Shown in pieces: positions 13,401 to 24,060 of a DNA stretch of 64,000 nt. The notes under the pieces were generated by a model. That model ran no database searches. It was not told the origin of the DNA and was given only the letters and a program-made list of their open reading frames with translations. Each line of letters opens with the position of its first letter. Within the stretch, counting starts at the first letter, position 1. The DNA lies in assembly GCF_000002995.4 (NCBI RefSeq), contig NW_025062479.1, positions 6,255,221 to 6,319,220 of the forward strand. The letters are read 5' to 3'. This DNA is from Brugia malayi (lineage: Eukaryota; Nematoda; Chromadorea; Rhabditida; Onchocercidae). The position numbers and the translations under genes were made by a program.

Positions 13401-14623
13401 ATTTTAGTGAGCACTTTTATGGATCCAGAAAAGGTACGCTAAACATTTCATATACAAAGTGAACAGCTCGAAAAAAAAAAAAAAAAAAAAATACGAAGTC
13501 CCTTAATAACTGATATGTAAAGTTTCACAATCTCAACCACTGTGTCCTTCAAATTTAAAATTCCAAGAAACATAATATCAAAATTTTAACAAATAATAAG
13601 CCACAATAAGATAATCATAACGGTATCATCGGTCTATCATTTACTAATCTCATAAAAAGAAAAAATCATGTCACTTCATATCTCATTATATATAACGTCT
13701 GATATAACCCACTTAACTTCTGCCAGAAATAAGGCCACAAAAAAAAAAAAAAAAAATTCAGTGCAACAGTTAATAAAATCGATATACGAGGACTGAACAA
13801 GGAAAAATGTGAGTGTGCAGTGATAAACGATATGCTTTTCACAATGTTATGAAAACCTTATTACTAATTTCGCACAATATTTTACTCTATGTTTTTGACT
13901 AAATCAACAAGTTGCCCATTACTGAATCTGAAATATTTTCTTATTATGAAAATATAGGATATATGGTACATGCATATCGTTTCATCTCGACATTAAACGA
14001 ATGAGCTTACCGGTGGAAAATCACAAAGATATTTATCACATATGAAGCCGTAATTCATGTCAGATTCTCAAAACAAGCACTTCATTTGAATATATATCAG
14101 AAAGACAATAAATTCTCGGCATGTAATGCCAAGTATACCCCCATGCTATTTCTGCATCATAATCTCCCAACAATATAGTTATATTTATGACAAAAGCAAA
14201 AAATGAAGAAGAATGACCCAATTAGTTTTTAGAGATAATCCCTTATTACAATTTTCTTTTCTTTTTCAATTTCTTATTTTCAAATATATCAGTTTTATTC
14301 TACAAAAGAAGCTAATGAATGGTCTTTTAAAGGTAATAAAGACTTGTTAAACATTAACTAAATATGTGCAGAAGACAATTACGCCTCTTAAAAACTTAAA
14401 CAACAGAATAATATATAATAATACAAGTGTTTCCTAGATATGAAGATATAGAACAAATAAATGACGAAGTGACAAAGATTGCTATTGCTTAGATTAAGCA
14501 GAAATCAAAGTTAAGGAAACTATAAATCCGTAAAATTAAACAATAGTAATCGGTGAATAATCAACTCTTCAAGCAAATTCTTTTACAACGAGCAACCGTT
14601 TGTTCACAACTGTTAATAACTGA

Positions 14624-14629
14624 TTTATT
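14624..14629 (-). promoter_or_regulatory. Polyadenylation signal AATAAA of the CLINT1-type gene
   Basis: AATAAA on the minus strand begins 12 bases after the TGA at 14643-14641. If used, the 3' untranslated region would be very short, which is common in nematodes. Confidence 0.6.
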
Positions 14630-14640
14630 CATGTTCAGCC

Positions 14641-15633
14641 TCATTTTAGTAAGTCTAACATATCATCCGAAGACACTCGCTCCTGAGAAGCATTGGTGAA
14701 AACAGTTGATGCCCCGAGTATGTCTCTATCTACAATTCAGTTCCAAAAACCAAATGTCTTTTCTAAGAGAAAGAAATAATTCATGCATACAGACTGAACA
14801 AAAAATATCACTTCGCATAAATTATCTACAATGAAGACATACCTGTTGCTGGTACAGACATAGAAGGAGTCATTTGGTTCATCGGTAAAGAATGCTTCTG
14901 CGGTTTCTTTTTCATACCCAGATCATCCAAATTAATATTAACTTTGCTTGATGCATCTGCCCATGTCGATGCAATTTTCTAAATTTTGTTTCATAGCATT
15001 TCCAGAAGACAATATACAAATCAAATAATTTCACAGTTAGTATTGTCAAACACTCAAAACGAGAAAAATAATGAATGCCAGCTTCATAAATGTGAACATT
15101 TTTATAAACATGAGACGTACCACAGCTGATTTTGAATCCTGATCGACTTGTAGAGAAGGCACATTTACGTGTGACGGAATAACGGAAACGGAATGCGTAG
15201 GCACAGGCACCTGCAAATACAATATTTGGAGTCAATGGTGGAAAAAAAAGTGGTAAACCGAGTGTGGGAAAGAATAACTTATTCCAATAATGTTCTCATA
15301 TTATGAAGAATCGCATTTTTTCCAAACTGTATATAAAGTATTAAAAAGTGGAAATATCCTACATAATCATGAATAAAAGAAAAAAAAAAAGATTAAGGTT
15401 GTCACACCTTCTTATCTCTGTTTGGAAACAAAGGCAAAAAGTTGTATTCGGCCGATAACTGCTGATTGAATCTACTGCCAAAAACTATTCGAATTTCAGG
15501 AAAGTCAAAGAATATGCCAAACATATGTTCGTGCATTTACAAGTTTTGCGATAACCATCATTATTTTTTAACAAATTACAATTTGAAAATCCGACCAATT
15601 CTTTATTAACTATCTAGTTGGAAGCTGAATAGT

Positions 15634-15669
<36 letters not shown>

Positions 15670-18600
15670 AATAGTAATAATCTAACGTACTAGTGGAGTA
15701 GCTTCAGCCAAAAGAACAGTGTTCTGAAGAGATGACTGCACAGTACTATTAGCCAAAGAGACATGAGCTGCAGAGACGTCACCCCAACATGGGGAAAAGG
15801 CAGCACTGCTACTTAACAGGGATGGAAACGTTGCCTGTACAGGAGCTGCAACTGACGGCACAGTAAAAGAATCGGCTAATCCAACAGATCGTGCAGCAGA
15901 AGATACACCTTGTTGATTTGCATTTGAAAATGCAGCATCTGATACTGATCTAGAATGAAAAGATCAAATACTTAAAAAAGCACACGATATTTGAATGCAG
16001 TTTCTTCGAGAAATTTAGTGAAATAACTCATTGAAACTAAAAAACTTCAAACATAGTTTTATAATAAAGTACAACTTCAATTTTTATTGTCAAAAATATG
16101 TAATAAATGATAAGTCCGGCGAATGATTCGTATTTTAATAATGAGCGCGAGATACTGTAGAAAAAGACATGTTGGAATAGAAATAAACAAGATTAGCAAC
16201 GCACTCGGAAGATAAACTGTCAAATCTCAATTGTGAAGTGAGTTGTTGAGTACTGGTCAACTGGTTCATAGCTTTCATTAATGAGGAAAGCTGTAAAGTG
16301 GTTGTTTTTGAAGAATCTTTGAAAAATGAAGTTGAGGAATTGCTAGAATTGCCATTATCATTGAATTCATCTAATCCAAGCAGATCTAAAAGAAGTTCAA
16401 AATAAAATTGAGCAAATTCCGGTACCTGGAAAAATACTGTTTAAGTGTTGTTTACTTCTTTTACCTACCCCATCATAGACTTCTTTAATATTCAGGCCAC
16501 TTAATGAACAAATACTTTTCACACTTCAGAGGCACTTCTACTTTAAATGTTAGCTTCAGCCACTGGAAGCACATGGAACAATTAAATAGAAACAGTACAG
16601 CAAACAAATCACTTCTGATTCACAGATAGTAAGTCGTAAACAAATAAAAACACAACTGATTTTAAGATAGCGAAAGCGAAAACTAAATAACAGTAGATTA
16701 AAATGAGTGTTTATCGAAATCTTATATTTCTCGACAATTTCCTTAATTTTTTTCTTTTAGATCAATTTTAACAGCTTACTGATAATTCCCTCTTACGTTC
16801 CGCCCAGCTAATGTTCCTTCCAGTTCACTCTACCTAGATCAAGCAATGAAGACCTAACAGTTTCGTCTGTTATTCATCCATAATCTGCTCACCTTTTACC
16901 AGTAATAAATTTATCACTTATATAAAAAATTTCGATTGTACAAAATTACTGTGAAAAAAATCATCCAGAATATTTTTATGAATATCTGCCAAACTGAGGA
17001 ATAATGAAGCGAAAAGTGACAGACGGTTTCATCTGCATATGAAAAGTACCTACTGTGCGGAATAGACTAATCGGGCTTACGAAAATTTACCTAGATAAAA
17101 CAGGCTAAAAAGGAAGAGAAAGATAATCGTTAACTAGAAATATATTTGCCATGAAATAGTTTCCATTCAAAAAATTCAAAAATAAATATATCGTAGCCAA
17201 CTTATTCAGTGGTTTGGTCAATGAATATTGTTCCAGCATTAACAATATATGAATATAGGAATCGAAGAGTTCATAGATCATACGCACTTCAAAAGGGGCG
17301 GAGATTTGAAGGTAATAGTTAGCAACAAAATTTATAGGGTTCAAACGACACGTTCAATTTTGGTTTTATTCTTGCAGTTGCCGAAAAATCAAGACTATGA
17401 GAGGAAAACGTAATAAAAGAAGTATAACAGTAGAGATTACAACCTTTGCATCATATAGACGTTTTTTTGGAAATCAGCCGACAAATACTAAACTAAGCAA
17501 TCTATAACACTGACTTTACTAATATATGAAATATGTTACGAACCGCTAACTGGTTTATTCTGCAGAAGAATGCCATTATCGCGATGCTTTACTCGCGTAG
17601 CTATTGCACTCGGACCAAAAGAAGGAAGGGAAGGAGGAGGAGGAGGAAGTGCTGCTGCAGGAATTGGAACATCCACAGTATGTAGCTGATAAGGCTTATG
17701 AATAGGATACGGTTGTGCTGTTATTAATGACGGTAAGGAAACTTTCTGAGATTGCGAATGAAGATTACGAGCTAAGGCAAAATCACCAAATTCTTCATCA
17801 TCTTCAATCTCGTGGTCAATCGGATCCAGTGTATGCTATAAGCAAAATTACTGGTACGTGATATAAAATAAAAGAAAAACTAGCAATTGTATGGTAAACT
17901 GAAAAAAACGGCAGTAATTAAACTTGTACAAACAAAAATAGCTAACTTACCTCCCGTATACCTAGTTCTGGACTATCACCTTCACCGTGGATAATTTCTT
18001 CGTCTGGAAACTGGAACGAGTTAACTTCGCGATGATAAGAATCTCTAAAACCAGCGAGAATCTTATTGGTTGAATGAAACATAATATAATATTCACAAAG
18101 TAAGGCATCAACAAAAAAACAACCTTCCATCTTCATGACATGAATTTCTCTTTGAAATATCACTGCTATTTCTCCAGTTACCAAAATTTTCTGTATTATT
18201 ACTGCCTAAAAGAGAAGAAGATAACAGCGTATCTGACCTAACACAATGAATAAAACACTGATAAAGTACTGCTCACCTCTCGCTCTTCAAAACTCAGCCA
18301 AAAAGTCTGTCGGATTAAAATATTTGATGTTATATTCTACAAGAAAGTGTTGAAGCAACTGTTGAATTGAGTTTTGGATATGCTGTACTTACATCAAAAA
18401 ATTAAAATATCACAAAATCAACTATTGCATTATCCCACAACGGTAGTTGAAACTTCCTATAATCCCACAAAACCGATACTTTCTACCTGTATACTAATAC
18501 TCATGTAAAGGCCAATACTATTCTACGTGATGACAAAATTAAAATGAAACGCACAGTCATTTCTTTTTAAAGCTCGTAAAAATAATCATATTTTGATTGC

Positions 18601-20051
18601 CATATTAGAAACTGAAAAAGATTTTGTTAACTAACTGAAAGTAATTTGTCCACACAAACGCATATCGTCTTTCGAGTAGCCTTTGTATTTCTCCTTGCCT
18701 TCCAATTTTGCTTTTTTCCGCTCTGTTTTTAATTGTTCATCATCTTGAATTAAATCGAATAAAACGCTAACACGATGTCGTACTGTAAAAAAAAAAAAAA
18801 AAAAAAAAAAACTGATTTGTAAAAACTGGAGTCTAGATTTATCTTAATATTAAAAAGTTCAGGAGATAAACCAGTGTTCTTTCACAATCGAATCATATAA
18901 CAGTTAAGTTTGTTAAAACATCATATTCATATATGCTATAGAGAAAAATAAAACGTGAAGTTATGGTTTCTTTAAAATCAAAAATACATTACAAAAATTA
19001 AACAAATCAGACCGTTAAGTCCCTGATCTTTTCCCTTTTCATCAATAAATTTATAAGACTCCAGCGTACGCATCTCAAATAAGTGATCGCGCGTATTGCT
19101 TACCACCCGCTCACTACCGTTTTTTAACAGATAGTGCAACAGTGTTAAAGACTAAAAGATCACATATAATATAATAGAAATTTATAGAAAAAAGTAAAAA
19201 AGAATCATAAGCCATCTTAAAATGCAATACTAGATTAAAAGTAATAAAGAGTTTGATCAAAACATGAACAGAGCCACGTAATGTTCCCTATAATACTGAA
19301 TACAAGGTCTCGAACCCGTTAGGTTCTGGATCGATTTCTACGTAGATATTATATATCACAAAGTGTTCTTGCCTTGTATACTCGTCTCCAAGCATTCTTA
19401 TTATCTTGTAGCATACGTTTCCAAAGCATGCTCATCACTTCGGGAAACGCATCATATTGATATGTCATATGCGCGATTTCAGCCATTTGAGGCCCTGTTG
19501 GTCCCCATGGGTCTTCGTTTGTTGCTTCTCGGACCTTGCTTTCTGCTTCCGTATAGTTCATTACTATCCCCTGCCTGATAAAATTAAAGAACGAGTAACT
19601 CACCAACATAGTTCTAGAATAAAATCCCAGTAATACTTCTATTCTCTTTATAAACTTAAAAGAGTTTCACCCAAACAGTTTGGCAATATCCCATAAAAAA
19701 AATCCACATTACAAAAAGATAGGTTTCACGTTAAGAACAAACAACATTAATAGTTATTACTTATAAACAGCTTTCAATCTTGCAAAAAAAAAAAAAAGAA
19801 AAAAAAAAAAACTAACAGTAATATTCCGAACATGGGTTACCTAGATGAAAAGATCAAAGATAACTGAAATGGATTAATGTTTAAAACTAATGAAATGATT
19901 GAATGAACTGGATTCACAGATTTAGCAAATAACTTCTTAAAATCAATAGGGTTGCTTACACTTTGTCACCAAGTTTTCTGATTTCATATGTGTTGAACGA
20001 ATCGGCTACTGTTCTTGTAAAACTCGCAATACCACTCAACAGATCCGACAT
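14641..20051 (-). CDS. CLINT1: EpsinR/CLINT1-type ENTH-domain clathrin adaptor
   Basis: Phosphoinositide- and SNARE-binding adaptor for clathrin vesicles at the trans-Golgi/endosome. Eleven exons: 20051-19962, 19570-19373, 19151-19013, 18782-18656, 18044-17951, 17835-17544, 16385-16205, 15949-15691, 15210-15121, 14978-14843 and 14729-14641. All phases agree and give 564 residues. The ENTH domain covers about residues 15-170 (MNYTEAESKVREATNEDPWG, then WRRVYKSLTLLHYLLKNGSE and FIDEKGKDQGLNVRHRV). YEIRKLGDK precedes it, and the segment following WGP resembles CLINT1 (PQMAEIAHMTYQYDAFPEVM) more than epsin. The tail has EFGDF (231-235, gamma-ear-like motif), DLLGLDEF (314-321, clathrin-box-like), a C-terminal block with TWADASSKVNINLDDL as in CLINT1, and a final DDMLDLLK. 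I see no UIM motifs. The intron after exon 2 has a GC donor (AAG/GCAAGA). The exon 4/5 joint is the least certain. Confidence 0.92.
15635..15665. repeat. Homopolymer A run, 31 bases
   Basis: An uninterrupted A tract on the + strand inside an intron of the CLINT1-type gene, so a T tract in the transcript. It lies 26 bases past the donor of the exon that ends at 15691. A similar A tract at about 18787-18810 lies just upstream of the acceptor at 18782 and acts as a polypyrimidine tract there. Confidence 0.9.
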
Positions 20052-20191
20052 GGCCTCACTGTTCCGGGTTTTATCTGTTGAAACGAACAGAATGATAAAG
20101 TGAATGGAAAAGAAAAATCTACGCGAATCGACTAGTCCACAATACAAATAGTTTTCATCGTCCACGCTTGCCCATTCCATCCCACTATCCC

Positions 20192-20250
20192 ATATATATA
20201 TATATATATATATATACAGAGGGAAAGGAAAGAAGGGAGAGAGAGAGAGA
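20192..20250. repeat. TA and GA dinucleotide microsatellites
   Basis: A pure TA run at 20192-20216 is followed by a purine-rich stretch ending in a GA run at about 20237-20250. Together they lie 140-200 bases upstream of the CLINT1-type start codon. Confidence 0.9.
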
Positions 20251-21254
20251 TGGGCAACGTACAAACACATCCTCAAACAAACATAAACACCAAAGAGACA
20301 GGAGGACGAAATTGATGTTCACAACGGTATGAGAAACTCTGACAGGGCTACAGTGCAATAATGTTATTCAATGAGACACTGTGTGTGACTTATGTCTCTT
20401 ACGTTTGCAATTCTTTTACTTTTGGCTTTTTTCCGTTACTTTCCGTGGTCTAGGTCTTCTCGGTCTTGATATTATCGAGCTGATGAAGATTATTAAACTG
20501 CAATAGTAAATTCCATCATTAGTTGCGCGACTAAATTCATCTCACAACGAAGTTTCCCATCTTGACCCAACTATCATCACATTTAGAATGTTATCCTCAC
20601 TTTTGTAACTTAACTTGCTTTCTTGCTAGCCTTTTCTTGTTATTCCATTGTTTACTTGCTTCTCTGTCTTTTTGAAAGAAATTATCTGACTACTTTCGAG
20701 GGAAATTGGTACTTAAATATCTTGAATGACTGCCTAAGTATTCTACAGATTGTTGCACGCGTTAGATTTAGTAACTGATTGTTTTGTTTCACAAAAATAA
20801 TCTTTATATTCGTTCAAAAGTGTAGTTTTTTGCAAAGGTTGATTCGACAGTCAACAAAAACAGTTAGAAGATAGTAAGGAAGATGAAGAATGAAAAAGTA
20901 CATTGTTAAATACTAAAAATATATCCGCTGCCAAACATAAAGAAAGTTGAGAGAACATAAAGAAAGTTTTGAACAAAGAGACGCCTAAATATTAATTGAC
21001 CTCTCTCGTAAAGATTTTTACCGAAATAAATCTATTTGAAAATCCTAAGGCCTCGATTTGCAGTGGGAGTCATTCACAAACAAAGTACTTGATCATTTAA
21101 TTATGGAAACGCAATATTCGCTCGGACAGGCACAAGCTTTCTAATCACAATAATAGTTAAAGTGGTACACCGCAGTATTTCACTTTAACACATAAATTGT
21201 CAATTGCTTTTAATGGCAGTTGAAAAGTTGTCTTGTGAAGTTTGCATAAGAAAG

Positions 21255-21299
21255 ACTGACCGGGAAGCCCCGTGGGAGCGGGGCTTCTTTCTGATCAGT
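21255..21299. repeat. GC-rich hairpin with nested outer stem
   Basis: The inner stem is GAAGCCCCG (21264-21272) with CGGGGCTTC (21279-21287) around a 6-base loop. The outer pairs ACTGA (21255-21259) and TCAGT (21295-21299) can also form. It stands out in strongly AT-rich flanks. The form recalls a bacterial intrinsic terminator or a structured RNA, but no neighbouring gene supports either reading. Confidence 0.75.
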
Positions 21300-21963
21300 T
21301 GGAATGAAGAAAGACAATGGCCTAGACCTCAAAACGAAGACTCACTTTACTAAGTGCATCCTCAATCCCCCGCTTTCCTCTCCTTTTCTATTTCATCTCT
21401 TACTTCTTCCCTTCAACTAACATCTGCCACTTTTATTATTTATGGATATATCCTCCTCTATTCTTTTGCCTGTTTACTTCCGACATCAACCCGATCATTA
21501 CAGACATCGTTAGTAGTATATGTTTATCACGTCTTTTGTCATTCTTTTACTGGTCACAACCATTCCTTGTTTTTATATGTCCCGATCTGTTTCTTCTACG
21601 ACCGGTCCTATCTCCATATTTATTGGAGGTCCTGTATAAATTATGACCTAAAATGGGACTAATCAATTTGAGGCATAAGGAAAACCAAAGGTTGAAAATC
21701 TTTTGTTTAATCTTTACAATTGTCTGCTTTTTGGTCTTCCTTGTAAATTTCCAAAATAAGTGCCAGACATCATGATTTGTTGCATTTTTTTGTTCACTTT
21801 ACTCGCAATTTAATTTTGCCTTGACAAAACCAAGCTCCTAAGTAAAGCAGTTTCCTTGCTTTATTTTGAAAGTAAATCAAGTTTTGGTGCTAGGAAATTA
21901 ATACAGTTTCATCGAAATTCCTTCGCCATTATTTGCTTATATATAATTCCAGAAGAAAATCAG

Positions 21964-22096
21964 TACTTTCGATTAATGTGAATGGGATTAAATTCTTTTA
22001 CCTAGGAAATTCTTAAACCGTACATCTACTAGAATTTCATCCTAAATTTGATGTTTCATTCTTACTTTCGATTAATGTGAATGGGATTAAATTCTT
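21964..22096. repeat. 34-base exact direct repeat, 99-base spacing
   Basis: Bases 21964-21997 recur exactly at 22063-22096, starting TACTTTCGATTAATG. The sequence between the copies is unrelated. This may be a local duplication or paired binding sites. Confidence 0.85.
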
Positions 22097-22207
22097 GAAA
22101 TTAGAGATTGTGTTGATAAGGATGTTTGATTTTCTGGAGAGTTTAATAAGTCTAGAAATTTTAGAAAATGATAAGTTTCAAAGTTTAGCACTGACTAGCA
22201 ACAGTAA

Positions 22208-22247
22208 CATCATTATTCTTTTAACAGTAGTTAAAAGAATAATGATG
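22208..22247. repeat. Perfect inverted repeat, 18-base arms with a 4-base loop
   Basis: Bases 22208-22225 are the exact reverse complement of 22230-22247, with loop AGTA. It lies in intergenic DNA about 275 bases past the stop of the candidate small gene. Confidence 0.8.
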
Positions 22248-22519
22248 ATTAATAAAGTGATATGTTTGTCAGGACTTAAGAGTAATAGACGGTTTTTAGT
22301 AGTGAAGTATCAGGAATGATATATTTCTTTGAAAAATAATATTAGCTATTTTCTTTTCTTCAAACTATTAAATTAGATCGGTTGAATATGGAAATTTAAT
22401 TATCAGGAAGTATTAAAGCGAAATGATGCCTACTTCATTAAAGCAAATTTATTCAAATTATGCCTACTTCATTATGCTTACGTCTCGTAGTTTTCTTATA
22501 TATATATATATACCGATTA

Positions 22520-22998
22520 TCATTTCTGAATATCTCTAAGCTAGAAACTGTTGCATCAAAAAAAGAGCTTTTAAATTATAACTGAAAAATTTACCAAAGA
22601 ACATGCAGTTTGTTTTCGGCCGTCAACCACATAATATTGTTCTGTTTCTTCACAACATGTCACTTCAAATAACATTGAAAGATTATTCATGCGTTTTAAT
22701 ATGAAACGTTTGTTGAGATGTTCGGAAAATGCCACTTTTGAACTCCAATAATGATATTTTACATCGTTTTTGTTTTTGCCGTTCTTTGACCGCATTCTGA
22801 TAATATTATAGTAAGACTCTTATTATGGAAAAAAATTATTTTACGACATTATCATCATCTCAGTAATTTGTTAAGTTTGTTAATTTATCAGCTGGTAAAA
22901 GAACATGATGAGTACTATTAGAGTAAGAAAAGAAAGATGTTGTTTGATTGTGAAACTTACTGGATGATGTATTGGAAAAGTTCCCACTTCCCGCCCAT
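22520..22998 (-). CDS. Candidate small gene of unknown family, about 86 residues
   Basis: I do not recognise the family. Exon 22998-22961 starts MGGKWELFQYII and ends at a strong donor (CCA/GTAAGT). Exon 22796-22595 continues in phase after TATTATCAG, with SKNGKNKNDVKYHYW, FILKRMNNLSMLFEVTCC and EQYYVVDGRKQTAC, then the donor TTG/GTAAAT. A last exon at 22540-22520 would add six residues and TGA. An AATAAA on the minus strand at 22447-22452 could end the message. The protein is basic, has a Cys pair and lacks a signal peptide or membrane segment. An upstream exon starting at ATG 23424, ending at GGATGC/GTAAAC and resuming at GTGTAG/GAACGT, would add about 31 residues in phase. Support is splice sites and phase only. 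Confidence 0.4.
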
Positions 22999-23685
22999 AC
23001 GTTCCTACACTGGTCTGTTAGACACCATGTATTGATCATTCTTCCAGTGTTCTCAAAGCTTGTTTTTCTCAACATTTTGCTCTCATTTTTTAATTTTCGT
23101 TATCGGAAAATTATTTTAATGAGTTATGCTAAGAATTAACACTTCACTGTTTTAGAAATCAGCCACAAATGGAGTAAAAGCTCAAAAAACTTTTCAAAAA
23201 AGAGAATTATTTCTACTGCGTTTTTTTATATTTCCCATGATCTTTTACATATGTTAGGAATCATTCCTGTAGTAAATAATAGGAAAACTCTCGCTAGTCC
23301 GAGGATTACCATTTTCATTTGGACAAATATAGTTTACGCATCCCTGTGATTTGACTGATTTGCATCTTCTCTCTTGGCTTTTCTTTGGTGCTTTTGCGCT
23401 GGCTACTTTACTACCTAATGCCATTATAAAGGATGGACAATACAGTCTCTTGGTGCACCATAGCGCATTGAAAGATGGAGATAAGAAAAAAAGAACTTAA
23501 AACATCGAGATTTATGCCTCTATATACTTCTTGTATTTCATTATTTTAATGTTTAAAATTGGGTAATAATGTAAAAAAGTCCATAAACATTAAGTGTCAG
23601 CCCACGATCTTTAGATGCTTTTTACAATTTAGTCATTAAATAATGTGATCATCCAAATTCCAGGAGAACCAAGGGTTGGGTAGTA

Positions 23686-24060
23686 ATGCAGTTAAAGCCT
23701 GAAACAAGATGCTTTAATGATTTTTGGTATCTTTTTCGGAGGTTCAGAATTGTTGATAGCAATTTTTATGAAGATGTTGAAATAATTGAGCAGTCAGTTT
23801 GTGTTGAAAGGATTGCTAAAGTGTTTGAAAGGGTCTGTATATTATTTAGCAGCTGTCATTTGCGAAATGAGTATGTAGCGTTCTTCAATGGATTAAGAAA
23901 AGCGTTAGTAGGAGAAGGTAGGGGCGGCATGGATAAGCTTAAGCTTGAATTCTTCACGAGGCGCACATCATTACTTTGCTTTCTGAACTATGTTTGCAAC
24001 TTTTGCGCTCATCATATTACTCAGAAGTGGTCAAATCAAACTTGTCATATCCTACATTAA
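23686..24060 (+). CDS. Uncharacterised open reading frame, 124 codons
   Basis: One of the longest open frames in the window outside recognised genes. It can be extended upstream to a TTCCAG splice-like site ending at 23663 (RTKGWVVMQLKPE). The product has a plausible amino-acid mix, with FWYLFRRFRIVDSNFYED, FNGLRKAL and several Cys residues, but no family I recognise. It could be an exon of an unseen gene, a decayed gene or chance. No promoter, intron chain or poly(A) signal was tied to it. Confidence 0.2.
   Translation: MQLKPETRCFNDFWYLFRRFRIVDSNFYEDVEIIEQSVCVERIAKVFERVCILFSSCHLRNEYVAFFNGLRKALVGEGRGGMDKLKLEFFTRRTSLLCFLNYVCNFCAHHITQKWSNQTCHILH

Larger units (their letters stand above)
9413..14640. 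other. Intergenic, no gene recognised
   Basis: About 5 kb of AT-rich DNA between the 5' end of the zig-type gene and the 3' end of the CLINT1-type gene. Apart from the AAT microsatellite at 10294-10402 and short A runs (about 13471-13490 and 13739-13756), I see no open frame with splice context or family signature on either strand, and no tRNA-like cloverleaf. It probably carries upstream control sequence for the zig-type gene. Confidence 0.45.
20052..22519. other. Intergenic, upstream of CLINT1-type gene; repeats and hairpins only
   Basis: Holds the presumed CLINT1 upstream control region, the TA and GA microsatellites (20192-20250), a GC-rich hairpin (21255-21299), a 34-base direct repeat (21964 and 22063) and a perfect foldback (22208-22247). 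A + strand open frame at 21354-21662 is rich in Ser, Phe and Leu and has no family signature, so I do not call it a gene. Confidence 0.45.

Noticed and set aside
19290..19330. tRNA-like T-loop (GGTTCGAGACC on the minus strand)
   Set aside because: The flanking stems do not pair and no cloverleaf can be drawn; it lies within a CLINT1 intron.
20049..20276. Longer N terminus for the CLINT1-type protein upstream of MSDLLSG
   Set aside because: The added residues come from the TA and GA microsatellites, and a splice-like site lies just before the chosen ATG.
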